Origin: UBA1161 sp049520395 | Lineage (GTDB): Bacteria; Planctomycetota; Phycisphaerae; Tepidisphaerales; Tepidisphaeraceae | Direction of reading: 5' to 3' | NCBI GenBank assembly: GCA_049520395.1 | Contig: JBEKPV010000004.1 | Span: 1 to 64,000, forward strand | Length of the DNA: 64,000 nt | In this document: positions 33,728-43,515 of the stretch, in pieces | How positions within the stretch are numbered: position 1 is the first letter of the stretch | How the letters are laid out: every line of letters starts with the position of its first letter | The notes under the pieces: generated by a model | The model's input: the letters and a program-made list of their open reading frames with translations, nothing else | What the model was told of the DNA's origin: nothing | The model's database searches: none | Translations under genes and position numbers: made by a program

Positions 33728-36529
33728 ATGAAGGTGCATTGTCCATACTGCGCGCACGAGATGCAGATCAAGGGAGGGCGCGCCGGGCGTTTTGGTCCGC
33801 GCTGCGCGGAGTGTTCCAAGAAATTCCTGCTGGTGCTTTTTGACGATCCAGCCGCGGAACCTCTGGTAGTGGCGGTGGATAATATGGAAACCGTCTCTGG
33901 AGACGTCGCCAAGGCGCTGGGGATCCAGGCGCCCAAACCGAAGAAAAAGGGACCCGGGGCGTCGATGTCGGGATCGCCGGTGGTGCCGTCGCCCGCGCCC
34001 GCCCCGCCGCCGGCGCCTTCGGCGATGCAGACCGCGCTTGCGCCGCCGGCCGCGCGCGGCGCCGATCAGACCGAAACCGCGATCGGCGTGGAAAAGAAAG
34101 CCGCGCCGCCGGTGGCGGATTTAACGGGCAAACATCTGGGCGGGTATGAAATCCTCCAGAAGCTGGGGCAGGGAGGGATGGGCTCGGTGTATCTGGCGCG
34201 GCAATTGTCTCTGGATCGAAAAGTCGCGGTTAAGGTTCTCAATTCCCGGCTCGCCCAGGACCCGGTCTTCATCGCCCGATTCACGCGCGAGGCGTACGCC
34301 GCGGCGCAACTCACGCATCACAATATCGTGCAGATTCACGACATCGGGGAAGATAAGGCATCCTACTTTTTCAGTATGGAATTTGTGGAGGGGCAGACTC
34401 TGGCGGGCCTGGTGCGCGACGCCGGGCGGTTAGACGCTGAATCGGCGGTGGGGTTGGTGCTGCAGGCGGCGCGCGGGCTGAAATTCGCTCACGATCACGC
34501 GATGATCCACCGGGACGTGAAGCCTGAGAATCTGCTCATGAGCGATCAGGGGATGGTGAAAGTCGCCGATCTGGGTCTGGTGAAGCGGCAGGGGAATGCG
34601 GAGGTGACGGTGACGCCCGCGCTGGCCGCCGCATCGGACGCGAGCGTTACCGGCGCGGCGCTATCGATGGGGACTCCGGCGTACATGGCTCCGGAGCAGG
34701 CGCGGGACGCCGCCGGAGTCGATGTTCGGGCGGATATTTATTCGCTGGGGTGTACCTTGTACGACTTGCTCACGGGGCGGCCTCCGTTTTTGGGGCGAAC
34801 GGCCGTTGAGGTGATCACCAAACACGCCACCGAGCCCGTCAAGCTTCCCGAGGTGGTCGCCGCTAATGTTCCCGCGAATTTACCGGCGATTCTGATGCAA
34901 ATGATGGCCAAGCGTCCGGAGGATCGTTACGCGAACATGGGGGAGGTGATCGTGGCATTGGAGGAGTTTCTGGGGGTCGTTAGCGGGGACGCCAGGCGAT
35001 TTACGCCGCGCGAGGAACACACGCGAGCGCTGGAATTCGCGGTCAATGAATTCAACAGTTCGGTCTGGGGCGCCGTGCGCGATAAACTCATTCCCATCTA
35101 TTTCGCGCTGTGCGGGTTGACGGCGCTGCTCCTGGTTTATTTCGGGCATCTACAGGCGTCGCTGGGAATCCTGGCGATGGGATTTTTCACCTTCGCGTTC
35201 TATGTGATCCTCAGCGGTATCACGCGCGGGACGTACCTTTTTCGGCAAATCCGCAGGTATGTTTTCGGAGCCGGCGTCTTCGATTGGATCAAATCACTGC
35301 TGCTGGCCGGTGTGGTGGTGGGAGCGATCGTTTTGTTCGATTTGCACTGGTGGGTGCTTGGATTCCTGAATGCCGCGATCGTGATCGCCCTGCTGTTCCA
35401 TTTCACGATCGACCGGATGGCTTACGATCAGAAACAGACCTACGTGATTCCCGTGGAGGGGATGCTCAAGAATCTCCGCCTGCGCGGGCTCGACGAGGAG
35501 AATCTGCGGCAATTCGTCTGCAAATTCGCCGGGGTTCACTGGGAGGAATTTTACGAATCGCTTTTCGGTTACGAATCCAAGATGCGCGCCCGGGGGCTTT
35601 ATCTGCGCGGAACCTCCGGCGCCGGTCGGAAAAAATGGGGAGCCTGGCGCGATCCGATCATCGCCTGGATCGAAGCGCGCACGCGCTTGCGCCGGCAGGA
35701 GAAGGAACGGCGACATCTGGCCAAGGTGGAAGAACGAAAACTGCGGGCGCAGGGCGTGGCGCAGATTGACGCCAAGGCGCAGGCGCAAATCTCCGCCGGG
35801 GACATGCTGATTCAGGCGAGCCGGATGCGGCGTCAGATCGTGTCGATGCGCGCCGCTCCCACGGCGGCGCCCAAGCCCGCGCCGGCCGTCGCCCCCCCGG
35901 CCGCTCGGGGCCGCCCTCCTGCGATACCGAGGCCCCCCGCCGCCCCGGCCGTTGTCGTTGCAGACGATGACGATGAACCGCGCGTCCGGGGTTCTTACAT
36001 GCAGCGCAAATACGGCGGATTCTGGGGCCTGCTCCTGGGCTCCCAAGCAAGATTCCTGGTCGGCATGGTTTTCCTGATCCCCTTCCTCTTTTGGATGTAT
36101 CAGAATAATCCTCATTTTCTGCAAGAGGCTGGTAAAAAAGGAGTTGAGTCGATCAGCGGCGTGCATGATCAACTCTCGGGCGTTGCCCCCGATGGAACCG
36201 CCTCCCAGGCCGGTCCGACGCTGAACGAAAATCCCGAAGAATTGGCCGCCGGAGGTTCGCCGGCGGATCGATTTGTAACCCCTCAAACCCAACGCAGCGT
36301 TTTGGGGATTCTTGGCTCTTATCCGAGCGGAATGGTCGGTGGAATCCTCGTTTTCTCGGCCCTTTTCAGGGGTCGCAAGATGGGGCTTTACATGCTTGCG
36401 GCGACGCTATTAATATTATGTGGTAACTATTTGCATCTGCCATCATTTGGTCTGGTCAACTCAGAACATCTGGGCATGGATTTAGGTGGAATAGTGGCGC
36501 TGGGGGGAATCTTTTTCGGACGGGAATAA
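33728..36529 (+). CDS. Zinc-ribbon Ser/Thr kinase with multiple membrane segments
   Basis: The ATG at 33728 gives 933 residues beginning MKVHCPYCAHEM, so the ribbon cysteines (5, 8, 26, 29) are in place. An Ala/Pro linker follows, then a kinase domain at about 115-405: LGQGGMGSVY, VAVKVL, HRDVKPEN, DLG in place of DFG, and MAPEQ. Hydrophobic pairs lie at about 455-500 and 530-575, then a charged coiled region (RLRRQEKERRHLAKVEERK), an Ala/Pro-rich stretch, and three more membrane segments near the C-terminus. The kinase should be cytoplasmic. The ribbon resembles the one at 15803. The substitution Phe to Leu in DFG is common in bacterial kinases. Confidence 0.9.
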   Translation: MKVHCPYCAHEMQIKGGRAGRFGPRCAECSKKFLLVLFDDPAAEPLVVAVDNMETVSGDVAKALGIQAPKPKKKGPGASMSGSPVVPSPAPAPPPAPSAMQTALAPPAARGADQTETAIGVEKKAAPPVADLTGKHLGGYEILQKLGQGGMGSVYLARQLSLDRKVAVKVLNSRLAQDPVFIARFTREAYAAAQLTHHNIVQIHDIGEDKASYFFSMEFVEGQTLAGLVRDAGRLDAESAVGLVLQAARGLKFAHDHAMIHRDVKPENLLMSDQGMVKVADLGLVKRQGNAEVTVTPALAAASDASVTGAALSMGTPAYMAPEQARDAAGVDVRADIYSLGCTLYDLLTGRPPFLGRTAVEVITKHATEPVKLPEVVAANVPANLPAILMQMMAKRPEDRYANMGEVIVALEEFLGVVSGDARRFTPREEHTRALEFAVNEFNSSVWGAVRDKLIPIYFALCGLTALLLVYFGHLQASLGILAMGFFTFAFYVILSGITRGTYLFRQIRRYVFGAGVFDWIKSLLLAGVVVGAIVLFDLHWWVLGFLNAAIVIALLFHFTIDRMAYDQKQTYVIPVEGMLKNLRLRGLDEENLRQFVCKFAGVHWEEFYESLFGYESKMRARGLYLRGTSGAGRKKWGAWRDPIIAWIEARTRLRRQEKERRHLAKVEERKLRAQGVAQIDAKAQAQISAGDMLIQASRMRRQIVSMRAAPTAAPKPAPAVAPPAARGRPPAIPRPPAAPAVVVADDDDEPRVRGSYMQRKYGGFWGLLLGSQARFLVGMVFLIPFLFWMYQNNPHFLQEAGKKGVESISGVHDQLSGVAPDGTASQAGPTLNENPEELAAGGSPADRFVTPQTQRSVLGILGSYPSGMVGGILVFSALFRGRKMGLYMLAATLLILCGNYLHLPSFGLVNSEHLGMDLGGIVALGGIFFGRE

Positions 36530-36656
36530 GTCCGCAAAAAGTTGAACGGACGGGGCTTAAGGATTTTGTTGCCTGTGGAGAAGGATGTAGCTAACCTCCA
36601 CGCGATAAATATCTACGAACGTCGGAACGAGGATAACAAGAAGCGGGCGGGGCCGG

Positions 36657-39600
36657 ATGTCTCAGCCAAAACAGCGAGTCGGTGAATATGTATTGGACGA
36701 GCCTAACGGGCGCTGTCCATATGCGGAGGTTTGGCGCGCCCATCACCACATGTGGTCGGATCAACTGGCGAGTGTAAAAATACCCACGGAGCCGACGTAT
36801 ATCGCCAATTTAAGCAGCCCGAGTTTGCGTCTTCCCCGGTTGCAGCATCCCAATATCGTTCAGCCGCTCGGCTTCGATCCGACGGCCAAGCCGCCGTATG
36901 TCATTACTGAATATCTCGCCGGCGGATCGCTGCGGCCATGGATTGAAAAGCGCAAACTGACGGTGGCGCAGACGATCAACATTCTGCGCCAGGTTCTGAC
37001 GGCGCTTCAATATGCCTTTGAGCACGGCGTCGTTCACGGGGACATCAAGCCGGAAAATATTCTCTTTACGCCCACGGCGGTCTCCAGCAATTTCGCCGAG
37101 CATGGCTCGGTGAAGGTGTCGGATTTTGGCGTCGGGGTGGCGATGGCGCTGACGGCCACGGGCGGCGGAGCGGCGGTGGTCGGAACGGATCGAATGGCTT
37201 ATGTCGCGCCGGAGCAACGCACCGGCGCCGCGCCGGACGTCAAATCCGACATTTATGCCATTGGCGTTACGCTCTTTGAGATGCTCGCCGGAGAACGCCC
37301 CAGCGGCGCGGAGGTGCCCGGTGATCTCAATCCCGATGTTCCCGCGTGGCTGAACGACGTTTTCCGGAAATCCTATGCGCGGCGCGAGCGGCGGTTTGAA
37401 ACGCCGCTGGAACTCTTGGCGGCGCTTCCGCCTGATCCGCAGGAGGAAGAGGGGATTCTGCGGCTGGCGGACGCTCCGCCTGAGCCGGCTCCGGTTTCCG
37501 TGGCTCGGCCTCCGGCGCGACCTCCGGCGCGACCGCCGGCGCCGCCGCCGCCGCGTGCCGCCGCCCCCCCGCCGCGGGCTCCGGTTCAGGAAATTCCCGT
37601 CGCCCCCCCGCCGCCCCCAGCGGCGCCCGAGCCGGCGGCTGCGCAGTCGTTCGGGGCTTTGGAGGTGCCGCTGGAGGACGATACACATGGTTTTGAAGAA
37701 GAGGAACAGGAGGCGACCGCCGTGGCTCCGGCCACCGCCGGGCCGGCCAAGTCCGCGATCCCGCGCGCCCCTTCGCGTGCCGAGCCGAAGGCGCTTTTCG
37801 ACGAACAGGCGGGGAAGCAGGTTCGCACCGCCGACGATTTGCGGCTGGCGCTCAAACTGTTTTTCCAGGGTCGCCGGATGGACGAGGGGGAATCGGCGAA
37901 TATTCGCCTGCGGTTGATCAAATGGGCCGGGACTCTTTCCGGCGGTCAGCCGAATCTGGATCAGAACATTCTGCTCAACCAGGCCTCCAACCGCCCGCTT
38001 TACATCGCCAAAATCATCACGCGCACGATGGACGATCGCGAATACTCCAATAGCGCGGTGGTCGATCATCCGGCGGCCAAGGCGGTTCAAATTTTGAAGG
38101 ACGATGATTACCGCGCGGTGGCGCATATATCGGGGGATGTGATCGACGACAAATTTATGGAAGCGGCGCCGATGGGTCCGCTGCGCAGTACGCTGGTCGC
38201 ACTGACGCAGGACGCCCGGCGGCTTTATTGGGGGAGGGTGGCGCGGCAGGACATCATCCTGTATCGCGTGAACGCCATCGTCGCCGAATACGAATTCGAC
38301 GGGCATCCGTACCGGGCGTTTCTGGCGGGTAATGGGCTGCAGCCCTTTGCCGATGCCGAGCCGTTCACGAAAATCCGCCAGGAACCGACCAAGCGCGCCG
38401 CGACTCTGCTGGACGGCGAGCAAATCCGACTGGGCATCCGCGAACTGCATCGCGGGCTCGAGACTCCGCAGTGGCAGGCAAAAAGTGGGGCGATCCTCAG
38501 CGCCCTGCGCGGGAAGCTCGCGGCCGCCTATATGGCCGAGGCGAAAGCTTCGTTCGATAATTTCGGGTGGCTGGAAAGCCTGGAATATAGCGGCTGCGCG
38601 GCGCAATTGGCCCCCTCCAGCGATGAGCCGATCCGGCATATCGCTAAAGTGCGAACCTACGTTTCGCGCATGCAATGGGCGCCGGGGGTGCTGATTTGTC
38701 TGGCGTTTGTGGGGCTGGCGATTCTTTGGGGCATGAGCGCGACGCCGCGCACGTTTGGGAACGTGGCGGTGCAGGTCATGGTGCATCCGTTTTTTGCCGG
38801 CGGGATCGCGGCGCTGATCGCCACGTTCTGGGCGGCGGCGATTTTGGATATTCGCATGGCGCGGACGGATGTCGCTTTTTATCACGCCATGCTCCTGCCG
38901 ACCGCGGTGGCGGGGATTTTGGCGCTGGCGGCGGTCTCGGAAAACCAGTTTCGCGATTGGAAGGTGGACCTGAACTGCGCCGGGGCCCTGGTCGCGGTGA
39001 TCGCGGCGGACCTGCTGCTTTTCAAATATTTTCGCGGGCATTTGATGCGATCGCCGCCGCAGGGGGATCTGGTGGGCGATGAAAACCTGATTCTCTCGAA
39101 GATCGAGACGATGCTGGATCGGGATTGGGAGCGCATTTTGCCGCATTACCTGGCGCTGGACCCGCTCTATAAATATACCGGCGTGCAGGCCGCCAGTTGG
39201 CAGCATCCGGCGGTTCTCAGCCGGGGCGAGGAAGAGGAGAATTTTGGGGACGGTCTTGCGGTCGCGGAGGCGCCGGCGCAGAGCGATCCGAAAATCTCGC
39301 GGCTGGTGGCGCAGATCGAGCAGCGCATATCGGAATCGGCCCGCGGCCTGGCCGGCCCGGCGCAAATGCTGCTGGCGGTCATCGCGGAATATTCCAAAGC
39401 CGCCGGCGCTCGGAATACGGCGGTGATGCAGACCAGCGCTTCCAAAATCGAACAAAAGGGGCAGGAGCTGACGGCGAAGCTGGCCGATTTTGATCGGCTG
39501 TGCCGCTCCCCCGCGCTGGCGGAAGCGGGGCGAAGCGAGCAGCTTCGCGCCATCGCCAATCGCTTCGCCCAGATGTCCGAGGGGCCGGATATCCAGCTTT

Positions 39601-39719
39601 TGCGCACGATTGGGGACTACGCACGCACGTTCCGCGCCAACCCGGCGGAAGCAATAGCTGCGTTAAGTCCGCTGGTTTTGCAGGCCGAGGGCGTGGTTGA
39701 GAGGCTTAACCTAAGTTAA
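36657..39719 (+). CDS. Large Ser/Thr kinase-like protein with Pro-rich linker and membrane C-terminal region
   Basis: The 1020-residue product has a kinase domain at about residues 10-265: a poor glycine loop (EPNGRCPYAEVW), ASVKIP for the ATP lysine, HGDIKPEN as catalytic loop, DFG, and VAPEQR. Gly replaces Arg before the catalytic Asp, so it is a non-RD kinase. A Pro/Ala/Arg-rich linker spans about 275-330, an acidic stretch follows, and then a domain of about 300 residues (365-660) I do not recognise. Four hydrophobic segments lie at about 675-800, and a helical, Glu/Ala-rich C-terminus completes it. It lies 127 bases after the zinc-ribbon kinase and may share its transcript. Confidence 0.85.
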   Translation: MSQPKQRVGEYVLDEPNGRCPYAEVWRAHHHMWSDQLASVKIPTEPTYIANLSSPSLRLPRLQHPNIVQPLGFDPTAKPPYVITEYLAGGSLRPWIEKRKLTVAQTINILRQVLTALQYAFEHGVVHGDIKPENILFTPTAVSSNFAEHGSVKVSDFGVGVAMALTATGGGAAVVGTDRMAYVAPEQRTGAAPDVKSDIYAIGVTLFEMLAGERPSGAEVPGDLNPDVPAWLNDVFRKSYARRERRFETPLELLAALPPDPQEEEGILRLADAPPEPAPVSVARPPARPPARPPAPPPPRAAAPPPRAPVQEIPVAPPPPPAAPEPAAAQSFGALEVPLEDDTHGFEEEEQEATAVAPATAGPAKSAIPRAPSRAEPKALFDEQAGKQVRTADDLRLALKLFFQGRRMDEGESANIRLRLIKWAGTLSGGQPNLDQNILLNQASNRPLYIAKIITRTMDDREYSNSAVVDHPAAKAVQILKDDDYRAVAHISGDVIDDKFMEAAPMGPLRSTLVALTQDARRLYWGRVARQDIILYRVNAIVAEYEFDGHPYRAFLAGNGLQPFADAEPFTKIRQEPTKRAATLLDGEQIRLGIRELHRGLETPQWQAKSGAILSALRGKLAAAYMAEAKASFDNFGWLESLEYSGCAAQLAPSSDEPIRHIAKVRTYVSRMQWAPGVLICLAFVGLAILWGMSATPRTFGNVAVQVMVHPFFAGGIAALIATFWAAAILDIRMARTDVAFYHAMLLPTAVAGILALAAVSENQFRDWKVDLNCAGALVAVIAADLLLFKYFRGHLMRSPPQGDLVGDENLILSKIETMLDRDWERILPHYLALDPLYKYTGVQAASWQHPAVLSRGEEEENFGDGLAVAEAPAQSDPKISRLVAQIEQRISESARGLAGPAQMLLAVIAEYSKAAGARNTAVMQTSASKIEQKGQELTAKLADFDRLCRSPALAEAGRSEQLRAIANRFAQMSEGPDIQLLRTIGDYARTFRANPAEAIAALSPLVLQAEGVVERLNLS

Positions 39720-39756
39720 TTTGCCAGTCGCCGGCTAAAGGCCTACGCTTTTAGCG

Positions 39757-40785
39757 ATGAGCAGCGCCCCCGCCGCCCCCCCGCCGCCGCCCCTTCCGGC
39801 CTTCGCGCCGGCGGATCCGAAGGAATTTAACCGCCTTAATCTGGATTATCACAAGCCCATGCCGCGCCCGCCCGTGCGCGGGAAGATCGTCGATTTTCAT
39901 TGCCACCTTCTGGCCGCGCGGCACGGTAAGGTTTGGTTCGAAACGGCGGCGCATTACGGGATCGATGTCTTCGCCACCATGGGCCCGTTGGAAGAAGCGC
40001 TGCATCTTCAGCGCGATTGGCCGGGCCGGCTTCATTTCATCACCGTGCCGCAGTGGCAAAATCCAACCATCGACGACTGGCTGCGCCGTTTGGAAATGTT
40101 CTACAACCTCGGCAGCCGGATCATCAAATTCCATATGGCGCCCGGCACCATGGCGCGGCGGCATATCCGGCTCGATTCGCCGGAACTGCGGCCCGTCCTC
40201 CGCGAGGCCGCGGCGCGGGGGATGATTTTCATGAGCCATATGGGCGATCCCGATATTTGGTATCGCGGGCGATACGCGGATGCGTCTCAATTCGGCACCC
40301 GCGACGAGCATTACAAAATGTGGGCCGATGTCCTGGAGGAATACCGCGACCGGCCGTGGGTCGGGGCGCACATGGGCGGCAACCCGGAGGATTTGCATCG
40401 CCTGCAAAATCTGCTGGACCGATTTCCCAATTTATATCTGGATAACAGCGCGACGCGATGGATGGTGCGCGAGATCAGTCTTCGCCGGGAGGAGGCCCGC
40501 GCGTTTCTGATTCGCAACGCCGATCGGATTTTGCTGGGGACGGATCAGGTAAGCGGGGATGACCGCGGGTTTGATTTCCTGGCGAGCCGATTTTGGGCGC
40601 ATCGGATGTTGTGGGAGAGCGATTATTCGGGGCCGAGTCCGATTGCCGACCCCGATCTTCCGCCGGACCAGCAGCCGCAATTGCGGGGGCTGGCGCTACC
40701 GATCGACGTGCTGCAGAAGATTTATCACGACAATGCCGCCAGGCTGCTGGGCCGCGTGGGAGCGGCCGCGGAATTGGGGTTGTGA
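39757..40785 (+). CDS. Amidohydrolase-2 family TIM-barrel metal hydrolase
   Basis: The 342-residue protein shows the family's metal-binding order: VDFHCHLLA (His48, His50) at the end of strand 1, a His in IKFHMAPG, FMSHMGDPD, VGAHMGGNPEDLHRL near 205, and the final Asp in ILLGTDQVSGDDRG near 268. This is the amidohydrolase family 2 pattern shared with decarboxylases such as ACMSD and with uncharacterised hydrolases. The first 20 residues are Pro/Ala-rich and probably disordered. It follows the kinase gene by 37 bases and ends one base before the convergent lipoprotein stop. The substrate cannot be inferred. Confidence 0.85.
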   Translation: MSSAPAAPPPPPLPAFAPADPKEFNRLNLDYHKPMPRPPVRGKIVDFHCHLLAARHGKVWFETAAHYGIDVFATMGPLEEALHLQRDWPGRLHFITVPQWQNPTIDDWLRRLEMFYNLGSRIIKFHMAPGTMARRHIRLDSPELRPVLREAAARGMIFMSHMGDPDIWYRGRYADASQFGTRDEHYKMWADVLEEYRDRPWVGAHMGGNPEDLHRLQNLLDRFPNLYLDNSATRWMVREISLRREEARAFLIRNADRILLGTDQVSGDDRGFDFLASRFWAHRMLWESDYSGPSPIADPDLPPDQQPQLRGLALPIDVLQKIYHDNAARLLGRVGAAAELGL

Positions 40786-41232
40786 TTACTCCGCGGTTGC
40801 GGTGACGGGGTAGAGTTTGCCGTCATGGAAAATCTCGACGGTCTGGAGCGGGTTGCGGCCGCCGAGGGTTTCGAAGTGATGGCCGTCGCGGTCGTAGAAC
40901 ATGGTGAAATCGAGTTTCTCATCGACCATATTTTTCCATTCGGGGACGTAAACGACGTAGAGATGATTGATCCAGACCTCGACGTTATTCCAGTCCTGGT
41001 TGCTGAGATTGACGACATCCAGGCGTTTGGACATGAGTTCATATTCGCCGCGCGCTTGGGTGGAGTCGCCGCGCGGGGCGTCGGCCTCGAAATTCCGCTT
41101 GGCGGCGTCGGCGGCGAATTCGGTGGAACTCTTGTTTAGATTTCCATCCGGATTCGGGATCACCGAAACCACCCCATCGGTCGAACAGCCTGCCAGACCC
41201 AATCCCAACGCCAGGAGCACCAGATATTTCAT
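40786..41232 (-). CDS. Small hypothetical lipoprotein
   Basis: The ATG at 41232 gives 148 residues beginning MKYLVLLALGLGLAGCSTDG, a lipoprotein signal with Cys16 as the lipid site; an ATG six bases upstream adds MR. The mature part has a charged, low-complexity start and then an apparent beta domain (DVVNLSNQDWNNVEVWINHLYVVYVPEWKNM). No family recognised. It is the last gene of the purH-trmB transcript, 56 bases after trmB. Confidence 0.7.
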   Translation of the reverse strand: MKYLVLLALGLGLAGCSTDGVVSVIPNPDGNLNKSSTEFAADAAKRNFEADAPRGDSTQARGEYELMSKRLDVVNLSNQDWNNVEVWINHLYVVYVPEWKNMVDEKLDFTMFYDRDGHHFETLGGRNPLQTVEIFHDGKLYPVTATAE

Positions 41233-41294
41233 GCGCAACCTCTGTAAAGTCCCGTGTTGTTATCGGACGAATGGGCGGCGGAGGTTGAATCAAT

Positions 41295-41915
41295 TTAGTC
41301 GATTTTATTGGCCGCCAGGGCGAAGAAGGGGCGGCCGGCGCGGCGGTATTTGCGCTCGAAATTGGTGCCGGCGATTTCTCCCTCGACGGCTCCGGCGAGG
41401 GAGTAAGGCGTTTCCTGTAATCCCGATCCCGCGATGACTTGCTGAATCTGCGAAAAGTAATCAGCATGATCGGTGACCATGCGCGTGATTCCCGCCGGGC
41501 ACAGAACGCGGCGGACTTCGGCGATGAAGGCCGGCTGAATCAGCCGCCGCTTGTGGTGCCGTTTTTTGGGCCACGGATCGGGGAAATAGATGTGCACCGC
41601 CGCCAGCGAGCCGCTGGTCACAAATTCGCGCAGGAAGAAGAAAGCCTCGGCGCGGATGGTGCGGGCGTTGAGGCAATGGTTTCGCCGAAGCCGGTCGCTG
41701 GCATAGCGCCAGAACCAGCGGGCGTATTCGACGCCGAAGAAATTCGTGTCCGGCCGCGTCTTGGCCTGGCCGACGAGAAACGTTCCCTTGCCCATTCCGA
41801 TTTCCAATTCCACCGGGTGATCGTTGCCGAAAAGTTCCCGCCAGACGATGGGCCTGGCCAGCGTTTCCACGTCCAGGCCGATCGGCTCGACCACCAATTC
41901 GCGTGTCGATTGCAT
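41295..41915 (-). CDS. trmB: tRNA (guanine-N7-)-methyltransferase
   Basis: TrmB methylates G46 in the variable loop of tRNAs using SAM. The 206-residue product shows LEIGMGKGTFLV (SAM loop), FFGVEYARWFWRYASDRL, the TrmB signature YFPDPWPKKRHHKRRL, and GTNFERKYRRAGRPFF at the C-terminus. Length is normal. It follows purH by 6 bases in the same direction, so the pair is very likely co-transcribed. Confidence 0.95.
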   Translation of the reverse strand: MQSTRELVVEPIGLDVETLARPIVWRELFGNDHPVELEIGMGKGTFLVGQAKTRPDTNFFGVEYARWFWRYASDRLRRNHCLNARTIRAEAFFFLREFVTSGSLAAVHIYFPDPWPKKRHHKRRLIQPAFIAEVRRVLCPAGITRMVTDHADYFSQIQQVIAGSGLQETPYSLAGAVEGEIAGTNFERKYRRAGRPFFALAANKID

Positions 41916-41921
41916 AACGAT

Positions 41922-43511
41922 TCAATGCTTGAAGTGGCGCCGCCCGGTCAGCACCAGTGCCGCGCCGCGGGAATCGACCAGGTCGATGGTTTCCTGATCC
42001 TTCAGCGATCCGCCGGGGTGAACGATGGCGGTAACGCCGGCGTCGAGCAAAAGCCGCGGCCCGTCCGGGAACGGGAAAAACGCGTCGCTGGCGGCGACGG
42101 AACCGGCGACATTCCCGGCGGCTTTTTCGATCGCCAGCCTCGCGGCGCTGGGCCGGTCCATTTGCCCCGCCCCCGCCCCCAGCAGCATGCGATTCTTGCA
42201 CACGACAATCGCGTTGCTTTTGACGTGTTTGCACACGAGCCAGGCGAATTTCAGATCGACCAGTTCCTCGTGGGTGGGCTTTCGGCGCGAGACGATTTTC
42301 CAGGCCACCTCATCAATTCCCGCCAGATCGCGTTTTTGCACCAGGTATCCGCCGGCAATTTTGTGCATGTGCCATTCCGCGGCGTCGCGCTCCCCCAGCG
42401 GGCCGACAGCCAGGAGGCGGACATTTTTCCATCGATCCTTCAGCAGCGCCAGCGCATCGTCGTCGAACCCCGGCGCGACGATGACTTCCAGAAGTTTGTC
42501 GATGGAGACGATCGCCTCGGCGGCGGGGAGATCGACCGGGCGGTTTAGCGCCACGATTCCGCCGAACGCCGCCAGCGGGTCTCCCTCGAAGGCGCGGCCG
42601 AATGCGGTGGCGACGTCGTGCGCCTCGGCGCAGCCGCACGGCGTCGTGTGTTTCACGATGCAGGCCGCCGGCTCGGAAAATTCCTTCACGCACGAGAGCG
42701 CCCCGTCGGCATCGAGCAGATTGATGTAGGACAATTCCTTCCCGTGCAATTGCGTCGCGCGGGCGACGGAGGCCTCGGCGCTTTTGCGATCGTCCACATA
42801 GAGCGCCCCAGGCTGATGCGGATTCTCGCCGTAACGCAGGACCTGTTTGCGCGTCAGATTCAATTCCATCCGCTCCGGAAGCGCCTGGGGCGATTCGTTC
42901 GGCTCCTCCAGTTGCTTTTCGAGATAGCGCCCGATCGCGGCGTCATAGGCGGCGGTATGGCTGAAGGCCAATTGCGCCTGCTTAAATCGGTGTTTTCCGC
43001 ACGAACTACCGGCATGTTTGCGCAGATCGCCCAGCACTTTTTCATATCGATCCGGGCTGGTGACGACCAGCACAAAGCGGTGGTTTTTCGCCGCCGAGCG
43101 AATCATGGATGGGCCGCCGATGTCGATATTTTCGATCGCTTCCTCCAGCGCCACATTCGGCCTGGCGACGGTCTGCTCGAAGGGATAGAGATTCACGCAG
43201 ACCAGATCGATCGGCAGAATTCCGTGCTCCTTCATTGCCGCGGCATGTTCCGGCTTATCGCGCAGCGCCAGCAAGCCGCCGTGAATTTTCGGGTGCAGCG
43301 TTTTGACGCGCCCGTCCATCATTTCGGGAAACCCGGTTATCTCGGAGACATCCACCACCTTTAATCCCGCGCTTCGCAGGAACGCGGCGGTGCCGCCGGT
43401 GCTGATGAGTTCGATCTTGAATTCGCGCTGCAGCGCGCCGGCGAAATCCGCCAGGCCGGTCTTGTCGGATACGCTGATGAGTGCTCGTTGGACGGGGACC
43501 AGATCGGACAT
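41922..43511 (-). CDS. purH: Bifunctional AICAR transformylase / IMP cyclohydrolase
   Basis: PurH carries out the last two steps of IMP synthesis. The 529-residue product has the MGS-like cyclohydrolase domain at the N-terminus (RALISVSDKTGLADFAGALQ, STGGTAAFLRSAGLKV, GRVKTLHPKIHGGLLA, ICVNLYPFEQT-like VCVNLYPFEQT) and the AICARFT domain after about residue 200 (RYGENPHQPGALY, VKHTTPCGCAEA, DAFFPFPDG, IVHPGGSLKDQETI). Length is normal and no disruption is seen. It begins 4 bases after the PQQ-lipoprotein gene and precedes trmB by 6. Confidence 0.97.
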   Translation of the reverse strand: MSDLVPVQRALISVSDKTGLADFAGALQREFKIELISTGGTAAFLRSAGLKVVDVSEITGFPEMMDGRVKTLHPKIHGGLLALRDKPEHAAAMKEHGILPIDLVCVNLYPFEQTVARPNVALEEAIENIDIGGPSMIRSAAKNHRFVLVVTSPDRYEKVLGDLRKHAGSSCGKHRFKQAQLAFSHTAAYDAAIGRYLEKQLEEPNESPQALPERMELNLTRKQVLRYGENPHQPGALYVDDRKSAEASVARATQLHGKELSYINLLDADGALSCVKEFSEPAACIVKHTTPCGCAEAHDVATAFGRAFEGDPLAAFGGIVALNRPVDLPAAEAIVSIDKLLEVIVAPGFDDDALALLKDRWKNVRLLAVGPLGERDAAEWHMHKIAGGYLVQKRDLAGIDEVAWKIVSRRKPTHEELVDLKFAWLVCKHVKSNAIVVCKNRMLLGAGAGQMDRPSAARLAIEKAAGNVAGSVAASDAFFPFPDGPRLLLDAGVTAIVHPGGSLKDQETIDLVDSRGAALVLTGRRHFKH

Positions 43512-43515
43512 GGCT

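Noticed and set aside
36810..39455. Open frame of 881 codons on the minus strand over the large kinase
   Set aside because: It is Arg/Pro-rich with no motifs; the plus frame has kinase motifs.
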